From: an uncultured Flavobacteriales bacterium
Lineage (GTDB): Bacteria; Bacteroidota; Bacteroidia; Flavobacteriales_G; Salibacteraceae
Reading direction: 5' to 3'
DNA: 43,025 nucleotides
NCBI GenBank assembly: GCA_943788145.1
Contig: CALSPD010000011.1
Location: forward strand, 1-43,025
Positions 8,954 through 17,824 of the stretch are shown piece after piece. Positions within the stretch are counted from its first letter, which is position 1, and each line of letters opens with the position of its first letter. Under the pieces are notes generated by a model. That model did no database searches, was not told the origin of the DNA, and worked only from the letters and a program-made list of their open reading frames with translations. A program made the translations under genes and the position numbers.

Positions 8954-9884
8954 GCAAGAACTTAATATTCCTCTTCAGCCCTTCGTAGCCAGTTCTTTTA
9001 ACCGCAGATCCTGTGAAGAGCTCATTAAAAGTCTCAAATTCCAATTCTTCCCAGTCCTTTCGATCCATTTTCAAAAGTTGATCTTTTGGATGAAAATCTG
9101 ACTCTTGATGTGGTTTACTGAAGCGATTCCAGGGACAAACATCTTGACAAATATCGCAGCCGAATATCCAGTCGTTGAATTTACCCTTGAATTGATCAGG
9201 CAGTTTCGCGTCCTTTAACTCAATGGTAAAATATGAGATGCATTTACTCCCATCAACTAAATATGGTTGAATAATGGCATCTGTTGGACAAGCATCTATA
9301 CAAGCTGTACAGGTGCCGCATAAATCCTTTGATTGATCATCGGAATCCAAATCCAAATCAACGATCAATACCGCCAAAAAAAAGAATGATCCTTTTTGCT
9401 TCGATAGGACATTGGAATGCTTTCCCATCCAACCGAGACCGCTCTTCTTTGCCCATGACTTTTCCATTACAGGAGCAGAATCAACGAATCCTCGTCCATT
9501 GATAGGTCCAAATATTTCGTTTAATTCAGCCATAAAGGCTTTTAGCTTCTTCTTGATAACCTTGTGATAATCGCGGCCGTAGGCGTATTTACTTATTTGA
9601 TATGATTCCTTTGGAATCACGATAGATGGATAATAATTCTGGCTAAAAACAATTACACTTTTCGCTCCGGGCACTAAAATGCGCGGATCAATACGCTTTT
9701 CAAAATGATCGCTCATGTAACCCATGTCCCCATGAAAACCATTCTTGAGCCATTGCTCCAAATTTCTAGCATCCTCTTCGAGCGCGGTTGCCTTGGCAAT
9801 TCGGCAATCCAAAAAACCAAAGCGCTTGGATATCTCTTTTACCGTGTTGCTTCTAGCCTCTAGTACAAGATTATGGGCAGCCAT
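8943..9884 (-). CDS. queG: Epoxyqueuosine reductase QueG
   Basis: QueG performs the last step of queuosine synthesis, reducing epoxyqueuosine in tRNA with cobalamin and two 4Fe-4S clusters. From the ATG at 9884 the protein has 313 residues; a GTG further upstream would put the start inside ruvB. Visible features are the catalytic aspartate D135 in [13 protein letters not shown], the [10 protein letters not shown] motif, the first cysteine cluster [16 protein letters not shown] (C189, C192, C195, C199) and the second, [11 protein letters not shown] (C243, C246, C250). The C-terminal HEAT-repeat extension found in some QueG proteins is absent, as in many Bacteroidota. It begins one base after the ruvB stop, so the two are probably translationally coupled. 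Confidence 0.94.
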   Translation of the reverse strand: MAAHNLVLEARSNTVKEISKRFGFLDCRIAKATALEEDARNLEQWLKNGFHGDMGYMSDHFEKRIDPRILVPGAKSVIVFSQNYYPSIVIPKESYQISKYAYGRDYHKVIKKKLKAFMAELNEIFGPINGRGFVDSAPVMEKSWAKKSGLGWMGKHSNVLSKQKGSFFFLAVLIVDLDLDSDDQSKDLCGTCTACIDACPTDAIIQPYLVDGSKCISYFTIELKDAKLPDQFKGKFNDWIFGCDICQDVCPWNRFSKPHQESDFHPKDQLLKMDRKDWEELEFETFNELFTGSAVKRTGYEGLKRNIKFLPNV

Positions 9885-9885
9885 C

Positions 9886-10911
9886 CTAAAACAGCGACCC
9901 CTGAGGTCCACCGTGATATTCCCTTCCTAAGTGAGTAAAAGCCAACTTAGTAGCTATTCTTCCACGTGGCGTCCGATGAAGAAACCCTTCCTGAATTAAA
10001 TACGGTTCATATACCTCTTCAATCGTGCCTGCCTGCTCTCCTACGGCCGTTGCGATCGTTGTGAGACCAACAGGACCACCATCAAACTTATCGATGATTA
10101 TGGACAAGATTTTATTATCCATTTCGTCAAGCCCATATGTATCCACATTCAATGCCTCTAGCCCATACTTAGAAATGGCGAAATCGATCTTTCCATTTCC
10201 TTTAATCTGGGCAAAATCACGAATCCTTCTAAGTAAAGCATTTGCAATTCTTGGAGTTCCGCGACTTCTTCTAGCGATTTCAACCGCTGCCTGTTGTTCA
10301 ATATCAATTTTCAGAATTGAGGCTGATCGAACAACAATTGTAGCCAGCAAATCTGCATTGTAATATGATAATCTCGAATTAATACCAAATCTCGCGCGCA
10401 AGGGCGAAGTCAATAATCCGGACCTAGTTGTAGCGCCTATTAAGGTAAAGGGAGCCAGCTCAATTTTCACGCTACGAGCACTCGGCCCACTATCTATCAT
10501 AATGTCGATTGTAAAGTCCTCCATTGCCGAATAGAGGAATTCTTCGACAACAGGACTTAATCGGTGTATCTCGTCAATAAAAAGGACGTCTCGTTCTTCG
10601 AGATTTGTTAACAGCCCTGCAAGGTCACCTGGCTTATCTAACACTGGGCCGCTAGTTGATTTAATACCTACACCCAATTCATTCGATATTATATGAGCCA
10701 ATGTGGTTTTACCCAATCCTGGTGGTCCATGGAGCAAAACATGATCCAAGGATTCGCCACGCAATGAGGCAGCTTCAACAAATATTTTCAGGTTTTCGAT
10801 TACAGCATCCTGCCCGGTAAAATCACTAAAAAGGTCTGGTCTAAGAACCTTTTCGATATCCTTATCGGCTTGAGATAATTCGGATGCTTCGGGATCGAGA
10901 TATGAATTCAT
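9886..10911 (-). CDS. ruvB: Holliday junction branch migration DNA helicase RuvB
   Basis: RuvB is the AAA+ motor that drives branch migration with RuvA. The 341 residues are full length. Motifs seen: [18 protein letters not shown], Walker [15 protein letters not shown], Walker B FIDEIHRL, sensor region [18 protein letters not shown], arginine-rich [19 protein letters not shown], and the C-terminal winged helix ending [16 protein letters not shown]. It starts at ATG 10911 just beyond the terminator that ends the cytochrome oxidase operon, so it must have its own promoter in the short gap 10912-10946 or rely on read-through. It precedes queG. Confidence 0.97.
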   Translation of the reverse strand: MNSYLDPEASELSQADKDIEKVLRPDLFSDFTGQDAVIENLKIFVEAASLRGESLDHVLLHGPPGLGKTTLAHIISNELGVGIKSTSGPVLDKPGDLAGLLTNLEERDVLFIDEIHRLSPVVEEFLYSAMEDFTIDIMIDSGPSARSVKIELAPFTLIGATTRSGLLTSPLRARFGINSRLSYYNADLLATIVVRSASILKIDIEQQAAVEIARRSRGTPRIANALLRRIRDFAQIKGNGKIDFAISKYGLEALNVDTYGLDEMDNKILSIIIDKFDGGPVGLTTIATAVGEQAGTIEEVYEPYLIQEGFLHRTPRGRIATKLAFTHLGREYHGGPQGSLF

Positions 10912-10940
10912 GCTGTTGCCACAAATGTAGAAAGCTATTA

Positions 10941-10972
10941 AACGAAAAAACCCGTTCCATAGAACGGGTTTT
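10941..10972 (-). terminator. Rho-independent terminator of the act-cox operon
   Basis: An 11-bp perfect stem (arms 10947-10957 and 10962-10972, core AACCCGTTC / GAACGGGTT) with a 4-base loop. Read on the minus strand it follows the coxA stop by 7 bases and is followed by a run of T (complement of aaaaaa at 10945-10950) that partly overlaps the stem. This is the expected form of an intrinsic terminator and isolates the respiratory operon from ruvB. Confidence 0.88.
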
Positions 10973-10979
10973 CAACTAA

Positions 10980-12758
10980 TTAATGACCAGCACCTCCGTC
11001 CAGTTCGCCTTCCTCAAGCGGAACTGTCTGCGGTACAAAATCTTGATCTTTTCCTGGTTTACTGTAGTCGTAAGCCCATCTATGTACGACCGGCAGGGCA
11101 CCTGGCCAATTACCGTGAACATGCTCAACAGGTGTAGTCCATTCAAGTGTATTCGAACCCCATGGATTCGCACTTGATTTGGGACCTCTAAAAATCGAAT
11201 AGAAGAAGTTAAACATGAATATAAATTGGGCGATAGCACCCACAATCGCAAAAATGGAAACCAATTCATTAATAGAAACCAAATCGTCAAACATGGGAAA
11301 TTCACTGTTCGAGTAATACCGTCTTGGAACACCAGCTAGCCCAAGAAAATGCTGAGGAAAAAACACTCCGTACGCACAAACAAACGTTACCCAGAAATGC
11401 GCGTAACCCAATTTTCTATTCATTAAGCGCCCATACATTTTTGGGAACCAATGATAAACACCAGCAAACATCGCTAGAACTGCAGATAATCCCATTACAA
11501 TATGGAAGTGTGCGACAACAAAGTAAGTGTCGTGTATATTAATATCTAAAGCCGAATCCGCGAGAATTATACCAGTAACACCACCAGAAATAAACGTAGA
11601 GACCATACCAATTGCAAAGAGCATTGCCGGAGTAAACCGCACATTTCCCTTCCACAAAGTGGTTATATAATTAAATGCTTTTACCGCAGATGGTATGGCA
11701 ATTAGGAGGGTTGTGAAAGTAAAAACTGCTCCCAAGAACGGATTCATCCCCGTCATGAACATATGGTGCCCCCATACAATGAAAGAAAGAAATGCAATCG
11801 CAAGGATAGAACCTATCATAGCCCGATATCCAAAAATTGGCTTTCTTGAATTTGTTGCAATTACCTCCGAAGTAATTCCTAATGCCGGCAACAATACAAT
11901 GTAAACTTCAGGGTGTCCTAAAAACCAAAATAAATGCTCATATAGAATTGGACTTCCACCCGTTCGTTCCATCACCTCACCAGCAATGTGAATATCCGAT
12001 AGGTAAAACGCTGTTCCGAAGCTCCTATCAAAAATTAAAAGCAATGCTGCCGAGAATAAAACTGGAAAGGATAATACGCCTAAAACTGCCGTAATGAAAA
12101 GTGCCCATACACTCAGTGGCAATCTTGTCATCGTCATTCCTTTAGTTCTCAGGTTAATCACAGTGACCACATAATTCAGACCACCTAAAAGTGAAGAAAC
12201 AATGAATAAAGACATAGATACCAACCACAATGTCATTCCTAAACCTGATCCTGGCATAGCCTGAGGCAGAGCACTGAGTGGTGGATAAACTGTCCATCCA
12301 CCAGATGCAGGTCCCGTTTCAACAAATAGAGAGGCAATCATGACAACACTTGACCCTAAAAAGAACCAATATGATAACATATTAATAAACCCAGACGCCA
12401 TGTCCCTTGCACCAATTTGGAGAGGGAGCAGAAGGTTTGCGAATGTTCCACTTAACCCTCCTGTAAGGAGAAAGAAAACCATAATGGTTCCATGTATTGT
12501 CACTAAAGCCAAATACATATTTGGGTCCAATATTCCGTCTGGAGCCCATTTATCACCAAGTAAAAAATTGAGAATCCAAAACGATTCGCCTTGCCATCCA
12601 AGTTGCAACCTAAACAAACTTGACATGACCATACCAATAATGGCCATAATCATCCCTGTTATCAAGAATTGCTTCGAGATCATCTTATGATCCTGACTAA
12701 ATAGGTACTTCGAAATAAAAGTCTCCTCGTGATGATGATCGGTGTGTCCTGTTGCCAT
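10980..12758 (-). CDS. ctaD: Cytochrome c oxidase subunit I (heme-copper oxidase, A type)
   Basis: Subunit I contains heme a and the heme a3-CuB site that reduces oxygen and pumps protons. The 592-residue protein has about 12 membrane helices. Ligands seen: H89 (IHGTIMVFF) and H419 for heme a, H417 for heme a3 (HDTYFVVAHFH), and H282, H331, H332 for CuB with the cross-link tyrosine Y286 (GHPEVYIVLLPA, WGHHMFMTGM). E284 in GHPEV is the D-pathway glutamate typical of A1-type oxidases. A histidine-rich N-terminus (HTDHHHEE) precedes the first helix. It is the last gene of the act-cox operon, 2 bases after coxB and 7 bases before the terminator. No subunit III gene lies here. Confidence 0.96.
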   Translation of the reverse strand: MATGHTDHHHEETFISKYLFSQDHKMISKQFLITGMIMAIIGMVMSSLFRLQLGWQGESFWILNFLLGDKWAPDGILDPNMYLALVTIHGTIMVFFLLTGGLSGTFANLLLPLQIGARDMASGFINMLSYWFFLGSSVVMIASLFVETGPASGGWTVYPPLSALPQAMPGSGLGMTLWLVSMSLFIVSSLLGGLNYVVTVINLRTKGMTMTRLPLSVWALFITAVLGVLSFPVLFSAALLLIFDRSFGTAFYLSDIHIAGEVMERTGGSPILYEHLFWFLGHPEVYIVLLPALGITSEVIATNSRKPIFGYRAMIGSILAIAFLSFIVWGHHMFMTGMNPFLGAVFTFTTLLIAIPSAVKAFNYITTLWKGNVRFTPAMLFAIGMVSTFISGGVTGIILADSALDINIHDTYFVVAHFHIVMGLSAVLAMFAGVYHWFPKMYGRLMNRKLGYAHFWVTFVCAYGVFFPQHFLGLAGVPRRYYSNSEFPMFDDLVSINELVSIFAIVGAIAQFIFMFNFFYSIFRGPKSSANPWGSNTLEWTTPVEHVHGNWPGALPVVHRWAYDYSKPGKDQDFVPQTVPLEEGELDGGAGH

Positions 12759-12760
12759 AT

Positions 12761-13975
12761 CTATTTAAGTTCGATCATTGAAATTTCGTTGCTTTCACTT
12801 TTCTCCTCAGTAGTCGCTGTTTCATCAGACACGGTAAAACCGTCATTGAATGTTGCCTGTTCAGCTAACCACTTATTATATTCTTCCTCTTCAACAACTT
12901 TTATTGTCATCTGCATATTGTAATGTGCAGCGCCACATATTTTATTGCAGAGTAAAATGTAGTCAAATTCAGGATTTTGCGTTTTTTCACGCATTTGATC
13001 CGTTGTAATTATCGGTTTAAAATGGAACTCAGTGACCATTCCTGGAACGCAATTCATTTGTGCTCGAAAATGCGGCATATATGCACTATGGATCACATCT
13101 CTGCTTCGAAATTCAAATGCAACTTCCCTATTAATAGGAATTAAGAACTCAGACTTGACTAGAATATCGTCATTACCTCTATTCAGTCCTTCTAATGCCT
13201 CAAACGATTTCACTTTTTCACGTTGCCTGTTGCGCTTAGCGATCAACTCCGTTAATTCTTCTTGTTTAAGTCCTCCTTCTGGAGCCAAACTTAATTCAGA
13301 TTCAAATTCAGCAATCTCCGCCTCAATTTCAGCAATTTTTTGAGCCAGCGAAGCCGGGGTGATAACACCCAAAGGATTGCTAGTCGAAATCATATTATAG
13401 TTTGAATTGCCCAATGTTGAATCAACTCCTGCATATCGAGCTGTCCAATCAAATTGCTTTGGATAGAGCTCAATAGATATTGCATCTTTTGGTGTTTCAT
13501 CCATAGTAATATCAACCCAAGCCGATAAGCCATATACAATGATTACAGATAAAAATATCGCAGGAACAGTAGTCCAAAGCAACTCTAGTTTATTACTATG
13601 AGTGTAATAATATGCCTTTCTATCCTTATTAAAAACGTATTTGAACGGAAAGTAAAACAAGTAAACATGCGTAATGACAAAAACTAGTATTATAATATAC
13701 CAGTTGAAGTCCAGTAGGTTATCCAACACAATGCCGTGTTCAGACGCTGATTCGGGTAATAAGAATTCGCCATATCTAGCAACAAGCCAAACAAAGAAAC
13801 TGAAGTATCCAAAAAGGAATACGAGCATCATCTTAGCCTGATACTTATTCTCCGCATCAGTTGGGAGTGGGCTAACCTCTCCTTTCAGTTTAGAGGTAGC
13901 TTCAAAAACACGCATTAATTGTCCGACAGCCAGAACGGCTAGTACTATAGACAATATGATTAGAAAAGTTATCAT
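12761..13975 (-). CDS. ctaC: Cytochrome c oxidase subunit II with CuA site and a coiled-coil insert
   Basis: Subunit II receives electrons from cytochrome c (here probably ActE/ActA) at a dinuclear CuA centre. The 404-residue protein has an N-terminal membrane helix (MITFLIILSIVLAVLAVG), three more hydrophobic segments up to about residue 150, then the cupredoxin domain. CuA ligands are visible: H296 in IHSAYMPHFR and the CNKICGAAHYNM motif (C343, C347, H351, M354). Between the QFDWTARYAG strand and the NDDILV strand there is an insert of about 55 residues (208-262) with heptad-like E/A/L/K pattern, predicted coiled coil. The tail after residue 378 is acidic. The length exceeds classical subunit II because of insert, extra helices and tail. 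It lies between actF (26-base gap) and coxA (2-base gap). Confidence 0.93.
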   Translation of the reverse strand: MITFLIILSIVLAVLAVGQLMRVFEATSKLKGEVSPLPTDAENKYQAKMMLVFLFGYFSFFVWLVARYGEFLLPESASEHGIVLDNLLDFNWYIIILVFVITHVYLFYFPFKYVFNKDRKAYYYTHSNKLELLWTTVPAIFLSVIIVYGLSAWVDITMDETPKDAISIELYPKQFDWTARYAGVDSTLGNSNYNMISTSNPLGVITPASLAQKIAEIEAEIAEFESELSLAPEGGLKQEELTELIAKRNRQREKVKSFEALEGLNRGNDDILVKSEFLIPINREVAFEFRSRDVIHSAYMPHFRAQMNCVPGMVTEFHFKPIITTDQMREKTQNPEFDYILLCNKICGAAHYNMQMTIKVVEEEEYNKWLAEQATFNDGFTVSDETATTEEKSESNEISMIELK

Positions 13976-14001
13976 AATAGATTATTCTTCGTACTCAATA
14001 A

Positions 14002-15228
14002 TTAATTGATATGGTGATGTAAACTTTCTTCCAAGTAAGGATGATTTTTTACCAATAAAGGTCTTTTGGAAATCGCTGTTAAAACGACATTTAAAAAGAG
14101 GCCCAAGAATGCCAAAAATGTTCCGATTTCAATAAACCCAACAGCACCTTCCCTGTGCATCGCACCTGGAGTAACAATCATGAATACATCCAACCAATGA
14201 CCAAAAAAGATAATACAACCCACAAATACCATAAATCCAGCGTTTCTCTTGGCATCCTTTGACATCAGTAGGAGCATTGGGAAAATGAAATTTATCACCA
14301 TAGTGCCCCAAAACACCCAAGTATAATCATCAATTCTTGCCTTGAAATAAGTGATTTCTTCTGGAATGTTAGAATACCAATAGAGCATGAATTGACAAAA
14401 GAATAAGTACGTCCAAAGGAAACTAACCCCAAACACCCATTTACCTATATCATGCATGTGACTATCATTCACAAATTCCATCAGGCCTTTGCTCTTTAGG
14501 TAAATAGTTAAGAGAGTCATCATAACCATCGCTCCAATCCACATTCCTGAGAATATATACCATCCAAAAATGGTACTAAACCAGTGTGTATCAATGCTCA
14601 TAATCCAATCCCAACTAAAAGTCGTGGAAGTGTATCCAAATATGACTAAGAATATTGCCGCCAAGGTTTGGTTCTTTAAGAAAACACTTTTCTCATCTGG
14701 GTTCACCATTTCGTCCTCTTCCAAAGACCGTTTCCTAAAAACCCGCATGAATGCGATATACACACCTAAATATGCTAACGTCCGAATCCACCAAAAAATT
14801 TGATTTAAATAAGGCTGCTTATGCGCAATGATTTGATCATAATGTTCTGAATTCACATCATAAAGCTCGGGTGCCATCCAATGGTAAATGTGATGCCAGT
14901 GCATTGAACCTGCCACAAAAACAATTATTAGCGTTAAAGCACCAATTGGAAGATATGCCATGATGCCTTCCATTACTCTCTTAAAAACAACAGCCCAGCC
15001 TGCTTCTGCTGCATATTGCACCGAAAGAAAGAACAAGCTAGCCAAGGCTATTCCGAAAAAGAAAAACCCGCTAATTAACAAACTCGTCCAGATTCGCTGG
15101 CCCAAATGTGATTCACCTTCATGATGACCCATCATCATAATTGCAACTCCTAGCATAAAGAGTAAGACACCACCCCCTATGAGTAGGAATGTGTTTCTTT
15201 TCGCTTTACCTTCAAAAATATAGTCCAT
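14002..15228 (-). CDS. actF: Alternative complex III subunit ActF (NrfD-like membrane subunit)
   Basis: ActF is one of the two NrfD-like multi-helix subunits of alternative complex III, the quinol:cytochrome c oxidoreductase that replaces the bc1 complex in many Bacteroidota. The 408 residues contain about ten hydrophobic helices (e.g. NTFLLIGGGVLLFMLGVAI, SLLISGFFFFGIALASLFFL). Family-like stretches are SVQYAAEAGWAVVFKRVMEG, SMHWHHIYHW and TSTTFSWDWIMSIDTHWFSTIFGW. Several histidine pairs face the membrane surface. It follows actE by 14 bases and precedes coxB. Whether ActF itself binds quinone differs between descriptions of the complex, so I leave that open. Confidence 0.92.
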   Translation of the reverse strand: MDYIFEGKAKRNTFLLIGGGVLLFMLGVAIMMMGHHEGESHLGQRIWTSLLISGFFFFGIALASLFFLSVQYAAEAGWAVVFKRVMEGIMAYLPIGALTLIIVFVAGSMHWHHIYHWMAPELYDVNSEHYDQIIAHKQPYLNQIFWWIRTLAYLGVYIAFMRVFRKRSLEEDEMVNPDEKSVFLKNQTLAAIFLVIFGYTSTTFSWDWIMSIDTHWFSTIFGWYIFSGMWIGAMVMMTLLTIYLKSKGLMEFVNDSHMHDIGKWVFGVSFLWTYLFFCQFMLYWYSNIPEEITYFKARIDDYTWVFWGTMVINFIFPMLLLMSKDAKRNAGFMVFVGCIIFFGHWLDVFMIVTPGAMHREGAVGFIEIGTFLAFLGLFLNVVLTAISKRPLLVKNHPYLEESLHHHIN

Positions 15229-15242
15229 GTTCGCGATCAGAT

Positions 15243-15908
15243 TTAATTATTCATAGCTGTTTCGTCCACCATCTCCGTTTCAGTAGTCTCCTCTGAAGGC
15301 TCAGCACCATCAATTGTTTCAGCTGGAGTATCCCCATTTGGGTTTTGCAAAGTTTGTACGTAACGAATCACCTTCCATCTTTCCTCCACGTTTAGTTGAG
15401 ATGCATGTGATCCCATCAAATTCCTTCCATATGTTATGGTATGAAACATCTTTCCCTCTGAAAGAATAGCCAAAGCCGCACTCGTGTATGCAGGGGGCGG
15501 TGGATGTCCTCCAGCTGTAACGGTGAGTCCATCACCATTTCCTTCTTTCCCATGGCAATGCAGACAATACTTTGTATAAATCACTTTGCCTTCGCCAATG
15601 ATTTCTTCACTATTAGCTAATGGGTTCTTCAACAAAGCACCGGCCATCTCATAACCTTCATCAGTTTTGGGAATACCATAAGGTAAATATCCACGTGCAA
15701 TACTTCCTTCAACCGGTAAACGAGCTTCCATACTATCCGCGTAGTTGCTATTACCTGAATAAGGCTCTAAAGCGGGCGTACGATACATGTCTGGCATATA
15801 TTCAACTCCAGGGCTTGCAGGATCCGATGTACATTGAACTGTAATCAATGCAACAAAAACCATCAATGCTAGAGTAAAAATTCTATTCATTTCGATTCTC
15901 ATAATCAT
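15243..15908 (-). CDS. actE: Alternative complex III subunit ActE (monoheme cytochrome c lipoprotein)
   Basis: A 221-residue lipoprotein cytochrome. The hydrophobic stretch FTLALMVFVALITVQC ends in a lipobox with C26; the ATG at 15908 overlaps the actD stop as ATGA, but ATG at 15902 or 15890 would also give a complete signal. The heme motif is CLHCH (C115, C118, H119) and M165 in GRNLMGSHAS is the likely sixth ligand. The segment GDGLTVTAGGHPPPPAYT is typical of ActE. The C-terminal 25 residues are acidic and Thr/Glu rich. ActE is thought to pass electrons from the ActA hemes to the oxidase, which fits its position directly before actF and coxBA. Confidence 0.93.
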   Translation of the reverse strand: MIMRIEMNRIFTLALMVFVALITVQCTSDPASPGVEYMPDMYRTPALEPYSGNSNYADSMEARLPVEGSIARGYLPYGIPKTDEGYEMAGALLKNPLANSEEIIGEGKVIYTKYCLHCHGKEGNGDGLTVTAGGHPPPPAYTSAALAILSEGKMFHTITYGRNLMGSHASQLNVEERWKVIRYVQTLQNPNGDTPAETIDGAEPSEETTETEMVDETAMNN

Positions 15909-16429
15909 TTTTCAAAAATTTCTACTGGATTCGTTCCTTGTAAGATTGACTTGATTTCGTCATCTGAAACCCCAGCATTCTCTGTCCGATCTATTTCAAT
16001 TGCAAAATGATCATCAGTAGTCCTTGGGTGAGGATTCCTCGCTTTGACCCCGGGCAATGTCCAGTTTCGAATCAAGTAAGTTATGGCCATTCCATGCGCT
16101 GCGCATAAGACAGTGAATTCGAATGTAATCGGAATGAAAGCGGGTAGGTTTTGATATAAATCAAAATTTGGCTTACCACCAATGTTCATCGGCCAATCCT
16201 GAATCATAAAAAACGACATTCCTGCCAAGGCGAGCGCTAAAGCTGTAAAACCATATAAAAAGGCATTGATAGCTAACCTTGTCCATTTAATGCCCAAAAC
16301 ATTCTCTAATCCATGTATAGGGAACGGGGAGTAAACATCTTTAATTCTGACATTCTTGGCTAATATGGCTTTAGCGCCATTCACCATTACTTCATCATCA
16401 TCATATAGTGCGTAAATCGCCTTAGTCAT
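15905..16429 (-). CDS. actD: Alternative complex III subunit ActD (DUF3341)
   Basis: A 174-residue membrane subunit with a cytoplasmic N-terminal domain (MTKAIYALYDDDEVMVNGAK, VRIKDVYSPFPIHGLE) and two membrane helices (AFLYGFTALALALAGMSFF and the IPITFEFTVLCAAHGMAITYL segment), the usual DUF3341 layout. The VYSPFPIHGL motif is a good family marker. It overlaps actC by 8 bases and actE by 4, so translation of the three is probably coupled. It has no cofactor motif and is considered structural, binding ActC. Confidence 0.94.
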   Translation of the reverse strand: MTKAIYALYDDDEVMVNGAKAILAKNVRIKDVYSPFPIHGLENVLGIKWTRLAINAFLYGFTALALALAGMSFFMIQDWPMNIGGKPNFDLYQNLPAFIPITFEFTVLCAAHGMAITYLIRNWTLPGVKARNPHPRTTDDHFAIEIDRTENAGVSDDEIKSILQGTNPVEIFEK

Positions 16430-17801
16430 TGTGATGCAATTTTTTATAGTTATCTCCGGATGATTTCAATATACTCTTCAACTCGTTAAGCGCCAATACG
16501 GGGAAGAACCGACTGTATAAAAGGAAAAGGACAAAGAATATCCCGATGGTTCCCAAAAAGATTCCAACATCAACAAATGTTGGATGAAACATACCCCAGT
16601 TTGACGGAAGAAAGTCGCGGTGCAATGATGTTACAATTATCACAAATCGCTCAAACCACATTCCGACATTTACAAAAATTGACAGAATGAAGGAGGTTAT
16701 TAGACTTCTTCTAATACCCTTGAACCAAAACAACTGCGGAATGATAACATTACAAGTCATCATAGATGCATATGCCCACCAGTAAGGACCAGTTGCTCTG
16801 TTCATGAAGGCGTAACCCTCATACTCTACCCCTGAATACCAGGAAATGAATAATTCAGATAAATAAGCAACTCCCACGATTGAACCGGTAATTACAATTA
16901 CAATGTTCATATATTCAATGTGCTTGACCGTAATATAGGATTCGAGGCTCAATACTTTTCTTGCAATCAATAGAAGTGTCTGAACCATTGCAAATCCAGA
17001 AAAAATAGCTCCCGCAACGAAGTACGGAGGGAAGATGGTGGTGTGCCATCCTGGAATTACGGATGTAGCAAAGTCCATTGATACAATGGAGTGAACAGAG
17101 AAAACGAGCGGAGTAGCCAAACCAGCCAAAACCAAGGAAACCTCCTCAAATCGAATCCAAGCTTTAGCATTTCCTGTCCACCCAAAAGATAGAACACTAT
17201 ATGCCATTTTTGAAACTGGCTTTACAGCACGATCTCGTATAGTGGCAAAATCAGGAATAAGTCCGATGTACCAAAATACAAGTGAGACTGAGAAATAAGT
17301 TGAAATAGCAAAAACGTCCCACAGAAGTGGACTGTTGAAATTAACCCATAAGGAACCAAATTGATTTGGAAGTGGGAAAACCCAATACGCCATCCAAATA
17401 CGCCCCATATGAATACCGGGAAAAAGGGCTGCCATCATTACCGCGAAAATGGTCATCGCCTCTGCAGATCTATTAATTGCCATTCTCCATTTTTGTCTGA
17501 AAAGCAAAAGAACCGCTGAAATCAAGGTTCCCGCGTGACCAATACCGACCCACCAAACAAAGTTGGTAATGTCCCAAGCCCAATCTACTGTAGTATTGAG
17601 TCCCCAGACTCCAATACCTCTTCCGATGGTGTAAAGTATACATCCAACTCCCCAAAGGGCGACAATTACGGCCACGGAAAATGCCATGTACCAATATTTA
17701 TTCGCTTTACCTTCTACCGGAGCACAAACATCCTCTGTTATTTGATGATAAGTCTTATCACCTAGGATGAGTGGTTCTCTTATGGCCGATTCTTTTTGCA
17801 T
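16422..17801 (-). CDS. actC: Alternative complex III subunit ActC (NrfD-like quinol-binding membrane subunit)
   Basis: A 459-residue polytopic membrane protein with about ten helices. Recognisable segments include REPLILGDKTYHQITEDV at the N-terminus, WWVGIGHAGTLISAVLLLFR, RSAEAMTIFAVMMAALFPG, HMGRIWMAYW, and VSMDFATSVIPGWHTTIFPPY. These match the ActC/PsrC/NrfD family, which binds quinol close to the iron-sulfur subunit (here ActB). The gene lies 23 bases after actB and its end overlaps actD by 8 bases. The reading frame is intact, unlike actB and actA upstream. Confidence 0.95.
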   Translation of the reverse strand: MQKESAIREPLILGDKTYHQITEDVCAPVEGKANKYWYMAFSVAVIVALWGVGCILYTIGRGIGVWGLNTTVDWAWDITNFVWWVGIGHAGTLISAVLLLFRQKWRMAINRSAEAMTIFAVMMAALFPGIHMGRIWMAYWVFPLPNQFGSLWVNFNSPLLWDVFAISTYFSVSLVFWYIGLIPDFATIRDRAVKPVSKMAYSVLSFGWTGNAKAWIRFEEVSLVLAGLATPLVFSVHSIVSMDFATSVIPGWHTTIFPPYFVAGAIFSGFAMVQTLLLIARKVLSLESYITVKHIEYMNIVIVITGSIVGVAYLSELFISWYSGVEYEGYAFMNRATGPYWWAYASMMTCNVIIPQLFWFKGIRRSLITSFILSIFVNVGMWFERFVIIVTSLHRDFLPSNWGMFHPTFVDVGIFLGTIGIFFVLFLLYSRFFPVLALNELKSILKSSGDNYKKLHHND

Positions 17802-17824
17802 GTGAACTCTCTAATTCTTTATAA

